NCBI GenBank assembly: GCA_947625445.1
Contig: CANQOM010000008.1
Span: 1 to 24,753, forward strand
Source of the DNA: Candidatus Gastranaerophilales bacterium
GTDB taxonomy: Bacteria; Cyanobacteriota; Vampirovibrionia; Gastranaerophilales; Gastranaerophilaceae
Direction: 5' to 3'
Length of the DNA: 24,753 nucleotides
Shown: in pieces, positions 1 to 6,721 of the stretch
Layout: the number at the start of each line of letters is the position of its first letter
How positions within the stretch are numbered: the first letter of the stretch is position 1
The notes under the pieces: model-generated
The model's input: only the letters and a program-made list of their open reading frames with translations
Database searches by the model: none
Told to the model about the DNA's origin: nothing
Made by a program: the position numbers and the translations under genes

Positions 1-242
1 GTAGTTATACGTTCCGTAAAGAAATAAGGTTTAATGTCATTTTCAATACAAATACTAAATTTATAATTTTTAAGAGTATCCGACAATTGAACTATATCTC
101 CGTTATCAAAAGTTCCGAATGTATCACAAAGCTTTTCCCTTTTACATTTATGAGCAAGTTCATACCTGAATTTATGTAAATCACACATTAACTTATCAGA
201 AGACAAAATTGAAACATTTTTTGTTTTTTGCAAGATAAAATT
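1..242 (-). pseudogene. GT10 fucosyltransferase-like C-terminal part, out of frame after the G10 tract, continues past window edge
   Basis: Reading leftward from base 242 in the frame obtained if the tract had nine G residues gives 80 codons without a stop, up to the window edge. The translation has the GT10 signature order: 'NVSILSSDKL', then 'HKFRYELA', 'CDTFGTF', and finally 'YKFSICIEN' followed by 'YFFTERI'. This matches the family pattern in which a Lys-Phe-Ser-Ile-x-Ile-Glu-Asn segment precedes Tyr-x-Thr-Glu-Lys, around the GDP-fucose site. The last Lys of the canonical motif is Arg here. The 3' end of the gene lies beyond position 1. It is called a pseudogene only because the sequenced allele is out of frame; the undamaged C-terminus argues for a reversible OFF state or a miscounted homopolymer, not decay. 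Confidence 0.8.
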
Positions 243-765
243 CCCCCCCCCCGGAAGCTTTTACAGACTCATCATCAGCCCAAGGAGACGCACAAAACGG
301 AATAAATACTGCATTATTCAGTTTACTTAGCAAATCTGCAGAAAACGTAAATATTAAATCAAAATCTTTTTCTATTCCTTTATATTTTTCAAATACCTTG
401 TATTGATATGGTGCTATTGCCTCTGATTCCGGGAAAAAGCCGTATCTTTTTTGGGGTTTACCCATCGTTTCGGCCATTTGCATTCCGTTATAGCAATGTG
501 TATCAAGGGTAAAATCGTATTTATCCCATATAAAATATTTTGACATCTTCCTTGAAGAATGAGCATAATTTATATCTCTTAAAAAAATTACATCCAATTT
601 TCTGCCTGTTTCATCATATATATCATAATCTCTTGAATATATAGGCGCATCTAAATTGTATAGGGGATAATAAATTTTCCCGTATATTTTATGAATATCA
701 TAATTATTTTTTTGCTTCTTATTGCGAAGCTTATCCACTATTTCTTGAAATTTTTTAATCCGCAT
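196..765 (-). CDS. Phase-variable GT10 fucosyltransferase-like protein, N-terminal part (frame OFF as sequenced)
   Basis: As read, this is a 189-residue protein that is truncated right after a G10 tract. The N-terminal two thirds look like a family 10 glycosyltransferase: an acidic/proline segment 'FPESEAIAPYQY' at about 111-122, then 'FDLIFTFSADLL' at 135-146 and 'PFCASPW' at 156-162. GT10 enzymes transfer fucose from GDP-fucose to surface glycans such as LPS. At residues 171-174 (S-G-G-G) the reading frame enters the G10 run and then gives 15 residues unrelated to GT10 before a TGA at 196-198. Dropping one G joins it to the conserved C-terminal part at 1-242. The gene lies 68 bp downstream of, and on the same strand as, the XRE repressor. 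Translation starts at the ATG at 765, with only a weak AGAG upstream. The family call rests mainly on the out-of-frame C-terminus; exact acceptor and sugar are unknown. Confidence 0.75.
   Translation of the reverse strand: MRIKKFQEIVDKLRNKKQKNNYDIHKIYGKIYYPLYNLDAPIYSRDYDIYDETGRKLDVIFLRDINYAHSSRKMSKYFIWDKYDFTLDTHCYNGMQMAETMGKPQKRYGFFPESEAIAPYQYKVFEKYKGIEKDFDLIFTFSADLLSKLNNAVFIPFCASPWADDESVKASGGGEFYLAKNKKCFNFVF
243..252 (-). repeat. G10 homopolymer tract (slipped-strand contingency site)
   Basis: Ten consecutive C residues on the + strand (G10 in the coding sense) lie inside the GT10 gene. In a window with this base composition such a run is exceptional; no other G or C run of comparable length was seen. 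Tract lengths of 9 or 12 keep the two halves of the gene in one frame; 10 does not. This is the usual architecture of phase-variable surface-glycan genes, as in Helicobacter and Campylobacter fucosyltransferases. Confidence 0.85.
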
Positions 766-780
766 ATAAATAATCTCTTG

Positions 781-807
781 TACTATTATTTTAATAAAAT
801 AATAGTA
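781..807. promoter_or_regulatory. 27-bp perfect inverted repeat overlapping predicted GT10 promoter
   Basis: Two 13-base arms (TACTATTATTTTA and its exact complement) flank one central base. In the leftward direction a promoter can be drawn with -35 TTGCAA at 812-817, an 18-base spacer and -10 TAAAAT at 788-793, so the dyad covers the -10 element. It may be an operator for the neighbouring XRE protein. The stem is almost pure A/T and has no U-tail on the - strand, so a terminator is less likely. Confidence 0.5.
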
Positions 808-833
808 TATTTTGCAAATTATTATTATAAATT

Positions 834-1211
834 CTAAATTTTATATTCTTTTATAGAGTTCAATCGTTGAGCAAAACCCACTACCGCTTGTCTGTCATTC
901 TCTGAAAGTTCACTCATAAACTTAAAAAGAGTTTTTAATGTTTCATCATTTTGAATATTTTGTGCTATCTTCGCAGTTTGTTCATCAAAATAATACGGTT
1001 TTGTTGTATCTCTAAGATTCATTAAATCATCCAAAGAACATTCAAAAATATTTGCGAGAGCTTTCAAAGTTTTTAAGTTGGGGTTTTGAGTTCTCCCACT
1101 TGATATTCTTTCAACAGTAGCTACAGGGATATTAGCCATTTCTGAAATTTTCTTATTTGTTAACTTTAGTTTCTTTTTAAAATAATTAAGCTTTAAGCTT
1201 AAATTTTCCAT
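834..1211 (-). CDS. XRE-family helix-turn-helix repressor (CI-like)
   Basis: The protein has 125 residues. Its N-terminal half (about 8-65) is a classic XRE/Cro-CI DNA-binding domain: 'NKKISEMANIPVATVERISSGRTQNPNLKTLKALANIFECSLDDLM', with the recognition helix around 'PVATVERISSG'. The remaining 60 residues are helical and acidic, with no protease or metal site, and may serve dimerisation. The start at 1211 is supported by a GGGAG ribosome-binding site seven bases upstream. It is divergent from a second, smaller HTH gene at 1434, and the 222-bp region between them carries two dyads with TACAA/TTGTA half-sites. The layout is like a phage CI/Cro switch, but no phage structural or integration genes are in view. 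Its likely targets are its own promoter and the flanking GT10 and acyltransferase genes; this is inference. Confidence 0.85.
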   Translation of the reverse strand: MENLSLKLNYFKKKLKLTNKKISEMANIPVATVERISSGRTQNPNLKTLKALANIFECSLDDLMNLRDTTKPYYFDEQTAKIAQNIQNDETLKTLFKFMSELSENDRQAVVGFAQRLNSIKEYKI

Positions 1212-1231
1212 ATTTTGTCTCCCGTATTCTT

Positions 1232-1259
1232 ATTTTAAATGTTGCCTGAAAAAATACAA
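1232..1259 (-). promoter_or_regulatory. Predicted promoter of the XRE gene
   Basis: Reading leftward, -35 TTGTAT (1254-1259), a 16-base spacer and -10 TAAAAT (1232-1237) put transcription start near 1225, just ahead of the GGGAG site at 1219-1223. The -35 is part of an inverted repeat, which fits autoregulation. Confidence 0.5.
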
Positions 1260-1276
1260 GCCTATTTTTTGTATTT
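1252..1276. promoter_or_regulatory. Inverted repeat, candidate operator 1
   Basis: AAATACAA (1252-1259) and TTGTATTT (1269-1276) form an exact 8-bp inverted repeat with a nine-base spacer, overlapping the -35 of the leftward XRE promoter. It shares the TACAA/TTGTA half-site with the dyad at 1289-1306, though the spacing differs. Confidence 0.45.
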
Positions 1277-1288
1277 AATTTACTTCAA

Positions 1289-1306
1289 ATTACAAATATT
1301 TGTAAT
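1289..1306. promoter_or_regulatory. 18-bp perfect palindrome, candidate operator 2
   Basis: ATTACAAATATTTGTAAT is its own reverse complement over 18 bases. It lies between the two divergent HTH genes, 22 bases upstream of the rightward -35 element. Size and position fit a binding site for an XRE dimer. Confidence 0.55.
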
Positions 1307-1328
1307 AAAATAATTATTCCGTTATTTA

Positions 1329-1357
1329 TTGACAACATATTTAAATTCCAGTAACAT
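1329..1357 (+). promoter_or_regulatory. Predicted promoter of the Cro-like gene and acyltransferase
   Basis: A consensus -35 TTGACA (1329-1334) is followed after 17 bases by TAACAT (1352-1357). Start would be near 1364, giving a leader of about 70 bases before the ATG at 1434. Confidence 0.55.
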
Positions 1358-1433
1358 GTATTCATTATTTTATTAATGAAAATAGTGTAAATTTTTATTA
1401 ATATAATAATGAAAAAATGAATAGAAGGATGAA

Positions 1434-1640
1434 ATGTTCCTGAATTTAATGGCAGAAATTAAAAAATCGGGTATGAGTCAAAAAGAATTTGCCAAAATAA
1501 TTGAAATTAATGAAACGACTTTTTCAAAAAAGATTAATTCAAAAGCAGATTTTACATTAATAGAAATGCAAAAAATCAGCAATTTTTTTGGTGGGAGATT
1601 GGCTTTTGACTACTTATTTGAGGAATTTTCAAATTCTTAA
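1434..1640 (+). CDS. Small HTH DNA-binding protein (Cro/DUF739-like)
   Basis: This 68-residue protein is essentially one helix-turn-helix: 'SGMSQKEFAKIIEINETTF' (about 12-30), then 'SKKINSKADFTLIEMQKISN'. The short length, the 'FTLIEMQKISNFFG' segment and the lack of any second domain resemble the small Cro-like or DUF739-type phage regulators. The start is fixed by AGAAGG at 1423-1428. It ends 29 bases before the acyltransferase gene on the same strand, so the two probably share a transcript. It faces the XRE repressor across a region with dyads, consistent with a two-repressor switch, but mutual repression is inference. The partner sites are unknown. Confidence 0.75.
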   Translation: MFLNLMAEIKKSGMSQKEFAKIIEINETTFSKKINSKADFTLIEMQKISNFFGGRLAFDYLFEEFSNS

Positions 1641-1669
1641 GAACAATATAATTTGAATATGGGTACTAA

Positions 1670-2815
1670 ATGACAACTGAAAATGAAAAAGAGGTTAACG
1701 AGGTTGCTTTAAAAAAACCTCAATTGGATTACATTACATATTTTAGAGGGATTGCTATTTTTTGTATAGTAACAGGTCACGGCTTATGGGGTGCACATGA
1801 TATGCTAGAAACACTCCAATATATTTTTGCAGGTGGTACTTTCTATTTTATCTTTATAGCCGGTTTTTTATTCCAATATCTCTCATACAAATATAATTAT
1901 ATAGTTTATTTAAAAAAGAAATTTGAAAATATAATTTTACCTTACATTATTACACTATCACCTTTTGCACTATTATTTGCACTAACATCAACTGATATTC
2001 AAAATCCCCTTTATCAGTTTCCTAAATGGATAAAATTCATATCCATATTCTTCATGGGATATTTAATTGACCATCCTATGTGGTTTATGGGGATGATAAC
2101 AATATTTTTTATAATGTCACCTTTATTTATACTTTTAAATAAAAATAAAAAAGTGTTTACAATATTAACTATTATAGGAATTATAACTATTATTTTCATT
2201 CCTCGTCCGACTCCGGTACCTTATGTTTATAAAGACACAGACACAATTTTTAATGTATATATTCCGTTTTTAAAACATTATGTTCAAAACTTTTTATTTT
2301 TCTCACCGGTTTGGATGCTTGGTATGTTAATGTGTCAATTTAATGAAAAATATCCGGATTTTATTTTTAAATATAAAAAATTAATATTATATGTATTGTC
2401 AACTTTAGTTGTTATTTTTTATTTATTTTTTGTTTTCTTTTCACATTATTTAATAACAAGTTGGACTATAGCAAGAATATTTGAAATGCTTTTTATATTC
2501 TCTTTATTATATCTTTTTGAAAATAAAATTACTCAGAATAAATTTTGGCAAAAAACGTTAAAAACACTTTCTGATTATTCATTCGGATTATTTTTCATAC
2601 ATGTTTGGTTTATGAACATAATGCTTTATCATTCTGTATTACATGAGCACAAAGAAGCTATTTTTAACATAGAGAGAAATACTCTAAGTTGTTTTTTGTA
2701 TTCAACATTAATGCTTATAATAACTTACGCAGGAAGTATTATGATACTTTGGGCAATAAAATGCATATTAAAAAAACTTGGAGTAAAAAATACCAGAAAA
2801 TTTATCGGGGTATAA
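1670..2815 (+). CDS. Acyltransferase 3 family integral membrane protein (O-acyltransferase)
   Basis: The protein has 381 residues with about ten hydrophobic segments. The N-terminus carries the acyltransferase-3 hallmark 'YFRGIAIFCIVTGHG', with Arg26 and His37 at the positions conserved in this family, and the C-terminal half has 'LSDYSFGLFFIHVWF'. Members transfer acetyl or other acyl groups to sugars of LPS, exopolysaccharide or peptidoglycan precursors at the cytoplasmic membrane. It follows the Cro-like gene by 29 bases and may also have its own TATAAT at 1647-1652, though no good -35 is visible. No strong ribosome-binding site is seen. It is clearly paralogous to the gene at 17280: both share 'GFLFQxLSYKY', 'SFGLFFIH' and the C-terminal end 'NTRxFxGV'. 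The substrate is unknown; the nearby GT10 gene suggests a surface glycan. Confidence 0.9.
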   Translation: MTTENEKEVNEVALKKPQLDYITYFRGIAIFCIVTGHGLWGAHDMLETLQYIFAGGTFYFIFIAGFLFQYLSYKYNYIVYLKKKFENIILPYIITLSPFALLFALTSTDIQNPLYQFPKWIKFISIFFMGYLIDHPMWFMGMITIFFIMSPLFILLNKNKKVFTILTIIGIITIIFIPRPTPVPYVYKDTDTIFNVYIPFLKHYVQNFLFFSPVWMLGMLMCQFNEKYPDFIFKYKKLILYVLSTLVVIFYLFFVFFSHYLITSWTIARIFEMLFIFSLLYLFENKITQNKFWQKTLKTLSDYSFGLFFIHVWFMNIMLYHSVLHEHKEAIFNIERNTLSCFLYSTLMLIITYAGSIMILWAIKCILKKLGVKNTRKFIGV

Positions 2816-2819
2816 TTCT

Positions 2820-2848
2820 TTGCCAATAATTTATTCTTAAAATATAAT
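2820..2848 (+). promoter_or_regulatory. Promoter of rqcH, predicted leaderless
   Basis: TTGCCA (2820-2825), a 17-base spacer and a perfect TATAAT (2843-2848) predict +1 at 2855, which is the A of the second of two tandem ATG codons. There is no ribosome-binding site upstream. Confidence 0.65.
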
Positions 2849-2854
2849 TAAATG

Positions 2855-4480
2855 ATGATAAATTTTGATTCATTAACTTTAAAATTATTTAAAGAAGAAA
2901 ATAAAGAATTTCTCCTAAATTCAAGGTTGCAAAAAATTCAACAACCTGCAAGAAATGAATTGATTTTTTCAATAAGGAATAAGAATGAATCCAAAAAACT
3001 ATATATTAACTTCAATCCGAATTTTTATCATATATGTTTTATGTCAGCCTTAAACGAACAAAAACGCAATATTACAATACCAAAAACTGCTCCGATGTTT
3101 TGTATGTTGTTAAGAAAATATATTCAAAATGCAAAAGTAATTAATGTTAATGTACCTGAATATGAAAGAATATTTGAATTATATTTTGAATATTATGATG
3201 AGTTAAATGAAAAATCAATACTTTGTCTTGCCATAGAGCTTATGGGGAAATATAGCAATGTTATTTTATATAATTATGATACTAATGTAATAATCGGATG
3301 CGCTCACAATGTAAGTTCTGAAAAAAGTCGTGAAAGAGAATTATACGGAATGCTTCCTTATATTTATCCGCCTAAGCAAAAAAAGAAAAATCTTCTAAAA
3401 GTTTCTTTTGATTCGTTTTTAGAAAATCTTGATGAAAATGACATTCCAAAATCAATTTCAAATAAATATAATTACATTACAATACCTGTTGCAAGTCAAT
3501 TTTACTCTGAATCTCAATCTGTTAATGTTTTATATAATAAATTACAAAATTTTTTATTTCAAAAAGAATATAAACCATATATTTCATCAGACTTTTCGAA
3601 ATATTTTCTTTTTGAATTTGAAAACTCTCAAATTTGCGAAAGTATTAATGAAATGATTGATAACTATTTCGCATATCATCAAAGTAAATATACAGAATCT
3701 AATCTAAAATCTAAAATTTCAAAATATATTCAATTACGCCTTACAAAATTAAACATACTAAAAACAAAACAGGAAGAACAAATAAAAAAACTGGATAAAG
3801 CAAAAGAGTATAAAAATAAAGCAGATATAATAATGGCGAATTTATATTATTTAAAAGACGGAATCAAAAAAGCATCATTATATGATTTTGACGGCAATAG
3901 TATTAATATAGAATTTGATGAAAATCTTTCCGTAAAAGAGAATGCAAACAGATATTATGCATTATATAAAAAAACAAAAAGTGCATATGAACATGCTAAA
4001 AATATGATAGAAGAAACTATATCAGAAATTCTATACTATGAAGAAGTTTTATTTTTTTCTCAACAAACACAATCAATTGACGAACTGAAGGATATATATT
4101 CCGAACTTAATAATGAAAAATCAACAAAAGATTTAAATAATGAATCAGTAAATTACATTGAATATGAAGGATATAAAATATACGCAGGAAAGAATAAAAA
4201 ACAAAACGACTATATACTTTCAAAAATATCATCCCCGGATGATATCTGGTTACATCCGTTAAATGCTCCGGGTGCTCATATAATTGTCAAAAACCCTAAC
4301 CCTAAAACAGATATTCCCGATTCAGTTTTATTAAAAGCTGCTCAAATAACAAAAGATTTCTCATCTCAAAAAAATAACTCAAAAACTTCCATAATATATA
4401 CAAAAAGAAAATACGTTAAAAAAGCAGCTAATAAAGTTGCTTTTGTAACTTATAAAAATGAATCTGAAATAATTGTCTAA
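2855..4480 (+). CDS. rqcH: NFACT-family ribosome quality control factor RqcH
   Basis: 541 residues from the second ATG (the first, at 2852, adds one Met). RqcH/Rqc2/NEMF proteins bind stalled 50S-peptidyl-tRNA complexes and direct C-terminal alanine tailing. The N-terminal NFACT-N domain is recognisable from 'INFDSLTLKLF', 'PMFCMLLRKYIQNAKV' (about 80-95) and 'ELMGKYSNVILYN'. A charged coiled coil follows at about 285-330, and the C-terminal NFACT-R domain has 'YEGYKIYAGKNKKQNDYIL', 'DDIWLHPLNAPGAHIIVK' and 'YTKRKYVKKAANK'. The Asp-Arg pair needed for tailing in Bacillus RqcH reads Glu-Arg here ('PEYERIF', about 103-108). The length is typical of the family. It stands alone, 39 bases after the acyltransferase gene, with its own strong promoter, and converges on the next gene with no gap. 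Confidence 0.93.
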   Translation: MINFDSLTLKLFKEENKEFLLNSRLQKIQQPARNELIFSIRNKNESKKLYINFNPNFYHICFMSALNEQKRNITIPKTAPMFCMLLRKYIQNAKVINVNVPEYERIFELYFEYYDELNEKSILCLAIELMGKYSNVILYNYDTNVIIGCAHNVSSEKSRERELYGMLPYIYPPKQKKKNLLKVSFDSFLENLDENDIPKSISNKYNYITIPVASQFYSESQSVNVLYNKLQNFLFQKEYKPYISSDFSKYFLFEFENSQICESINEMIDNYFAYHQSKYTESNLKSKISKYIQLRLTKLNILKTKQEEQIKKLDKAKEYKNKADIIMANLYYLKDGIKKASLYDFDGNSINIEFDENLSVKENANRYYALYKKTKSAYEHAKNMIEETISEILYYEEVLFFSQQTQSIDELKDIYSELNNEKSTKDLNNESVNYIEYEGYKIYAGKNKKQNDYILSKISSPDDIWLHPLNAPGAHIIVKNPNPKTDIPDSVLLKAAQITKDFSSQKNNSKTSIIYTKRKYVKKAANKVAFVTYKNESEIIV

Positions 4481-6451
4481 TTATTTTTGAAATTTACTCA
4501 TATCTGAAAATACTGAAGGAAGTTCAAATATATTGTTTTTTGTTTCTGATTTATTATTATCATTAACATCAAGTGCTTTATTTAATTGATTATCAATATT
4601 GAAACGTTTTTTTGTTGTCTTTTCATTAATCCATGGGAGCATAAAACCAAGGAAAACTGGAACAAGAACTAATACGGAAAAAGCAGTAAACCTTGAATTA
4701 ATAGTTCTTGCTTTTTTAACCCAGGGGTTGTTTCTGTCCTTAAATAAATCAACCAGTTTTTTAACTTCATCGGAATCTTTAGCCTTAGAAAGCACTTCCT
4801 TTATAATAGAATTATCAGAAGAAAGAATATCTTTTCCTTCTTTTTTCAAAAGTGAATCAACTATAGACTTAGACTCATCAGTAACCGAGAATACCTTAGA
4901 AAGGTTTCCGCCCTGACCTTCTATAAACTCACAAAAACCTTTAATACCGTCTTTATATTTATCAATACCGCTATATTTAGATATGATTTGCTCGGTTGAA
5001 AGAACTTGCACCCCTTTAATAGGTCTTAAATAATCCCATATTTGTCTAATGGCACTTTTATCTTTGATGCCTTTTTGTTTAGTTGCAAGTACCATACCTG
5101 ATTTAACTTCATTTAATTTTGAAAATCCTTTTCTAAGTTCTTTTTCAGCAAAACACATTACTGCACATGTAATTAAATCACGTCTTAATATTTCTTCTCT
5201 GTCATATTTATCTTTTGCATTTTTTATTCTCGGAAATACAATACCTAAGCCCATAACTCCCAACAAAAGAGGAAATGATAAATTAATACCTTGAAATTCC
5301 ATGCCGGAAGCGATTCTACCCATAAGTCCGTTGCCAGTAATCTTATCAACAAAAGCACTTGATGAACCAAAAGAAGGTTTTGATGCATCTTTTTTCTCTT
5401 CAGCTTGTCCCTTAGATTCAGAAACACTTGACGCAGTTGAATTTGAATTATCATAGGTTTCTTCTTGTTTTAATCCTTTTAAACCTGCATTTTCTTTTCC
5501 TTCTGCTTTATTATAGAGTTTAGGAATAAATTGAAGAAAAGCGAGAACCATTCCATAGATTAAGATATTAGCACTAAACCTGCCGATAGTTTTTTTAGTA
5601 ACAAGCTTATTTATGAATGTTTTGATATTTTCAGGGTTTTGTGTTTGAGCTTTTTTAACTATATCATCTGCGTATGAAGTCATAAAATTAATTGTATCTT
5701 TAAAAGATGCCTTAGCATTTTCAGAAACAATTGCTTTAGTAAAATCAGTATGTGCAGGGTCTTTTGCATGATTTTTTACTATATTTGTAAAGTCTTGGGT
5801 TAATTTATTAATATTATCTTTTTTAAGAGCTTTATCAGTTATATTTTCAGAAAGTCTTAAAGCGAAGTCGGTTGCTTGTTTAACGGTAGTTTCCGAAGCA
5901 GTGGTTTCTGATTTTGCATTTTTTATAATTTGTTCAAAAGCATTCTTGTAAAATTCAGTTTTAGTAATTGCTTTACCATCCTTGCCTAAAGGATTTGAAG
6001 CATGAATATCTCCAAAAGATTTAATAAATTTAGCAGGCACTTCAGTTGCTTTACCAAAAATCTTTTTTCCGGCATTTATACAAATAGCAGGAATAATAAA
6101 CATACTGGGTCCTGTTATCATTTCTCTGGTTAATTCTTTAAGGGCAAATTTCGTATTTTTTTGCCCATTATTTTCTTTAGAATTACGTTTTAACCCCATA
6201 AATGGTCTTGGTAAGTTTGTTCCTAACATATCCTGAAGGGTAAAGGATACAAACAAACCACCATTTTCTATTAAATTAGCAATAAATAAACAAAAACTGT
6301 CAATCGGACCAAGACCACCTTTAAATGATATGTTATTATTGTTCGTCTGCGACTGATTATTTAATTTATTCTTATTTATTAATATATTATTATTTTTGTT
6401 GTTTTGATTTTTTTTATTCGGAACAACTGAATTAATTCTACTTACCTGCAT
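4481..6451 (-). CDS. Large Asn-rich N-terminus membrane protein with SFKG motif, function unknown
   Basis: The family of this 656-residue protein is not recognised. Residues 10-40 are low-complexity and Asn/Lys-rich, followed by 'ISFKGG' at 41-46. Hydrophobic, probably membrane-associated segments lie near residues 110-125 ('SMFIIPAICINAG'), at about 300-320 ('ILIYGMVLAFLQFIPKLY'), at about 390-410 ('LSFPLLLGVMGLGIVF') and near the C-terminus ('FTAFSVLVLVPVFLGFMLPW'). The regions between are helical and Lys-rich. There is no Sec signal peptide at the N-terminus. The start at 6451 is supported by AGGA six bases upstream. The SFKG motif recurs in related form in the proteins encoded at 9635 and 16626. 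Its 3' end abuts the rqcH stop, so the two genes converge with no space for a separate terminator. Confidence 0.75.
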   Translation of the reverse strand: MQVSRINSVVPNKKNQNNKNNNILINKNKLNNQSQTNNNNISFKGGLGPIDSFCLFIANLIENGGLFVSFTLQDMLGTNLPRPFMGLKRNSKENNGQKNTKFALKELTREMITGPSMFIIPAICINAGKKIFGKATEVPAKFIKSFGDIHASNPLGKDGKAITKTEFYKNAFEQIIKNAKSETTASETTVKQATDFALRLSENITDKALKKDNINKLTQDFTNIVKNHAKDPAHTDFTKAIVSENAKASFKDTINFMTSYADDIVKKAQTQNPENIKTFINKLVTKKTIGRFSANILIYGMVLAFLQFIPKLYNKAEGKENAGLKGLKQEETYDNSNSTASSVSESKGQAEEKKDASKPSFGSSSAFVDKITGNGLMGRIASGMEFQGINLSFPLLLGVMGLGIVFPRIKNAKDKYDREEILRRDLITCAVMCFAEKELRKGFSKLNEVKSGMVLATKQKGIKDKSAIRQIWDYLRPIKGVQVLSTEQIISKYSGIDKYKDGIKGFCEFIEGQGGNLSKVFSVTDESKSIVDSLLKKEGKDILSSDNSIIKEVLSKAKDSDEVKKLVDLFKDRNNPWVKKARTINSRFTAFSVLVLVPVFLGFMLPWINEKTTKKRFNIDNQLNKALDVNDNNKSETKNNIFELPSVFSDMSKFQK

Positions 6452-6687
6452 TTTATTCCTGATATATTTATGTATTAATTCCTTATTTTAAACATCCCTA
6501 AAATTATTAATTTGCCATGATTTCAGGAAATTAATAAGTTTTTTTACAAAAACTTTACATATTATAAAATAAAGATTCTTATTATAACAGTTATTTTGGT
6601 AAAGTTTCTTTAATAAAAGAATTTAAATACCTGAAAAATAACAATAAAAAGTAAATAATATTATTGATGTCTCTTTTACTAATTTTT

Positions 6688-6721
6688 CTTCCTTAATTGT
6701 ATTAATTAAGGGAGTTTTTTT
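6688..6721 (+). terminator. Rightward intrinsic terminator without a visible rightward gene
   Basis: An 11-bp stem (6688-6698 with 6704-6714, one G-U pair), a five-base loop and seven T residues (6715-6721) form a standard terminator on the + strand. The - strand has no U-tail. No rightward gene ends here, so it may end a small RNA made from 6452-6687. That stretch is AT-rich and otherwise shows only a possible -35/-10 pair, TTGCCA (6512-6517) and TAAGTT (6535-6540), with a weak -10. Confidence 0.55.

Noticed and set aside
196..765. Treating the 189-aa ORF as a complete protein
   Set aside because: Its last 15 residues after the G10 tract resemble nothing, while the frame next to it carries the conserved GT10 C-terminus.
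2014..2199. ORFs on the opposite strand of the acyltransferase, rqcH, mutL, tolC, emrA, tilS and PlsC-like genes
   Set aside because: They are shadows of strong coding frames, low in complexity and without ribosome-binding sites or recognisable domains.
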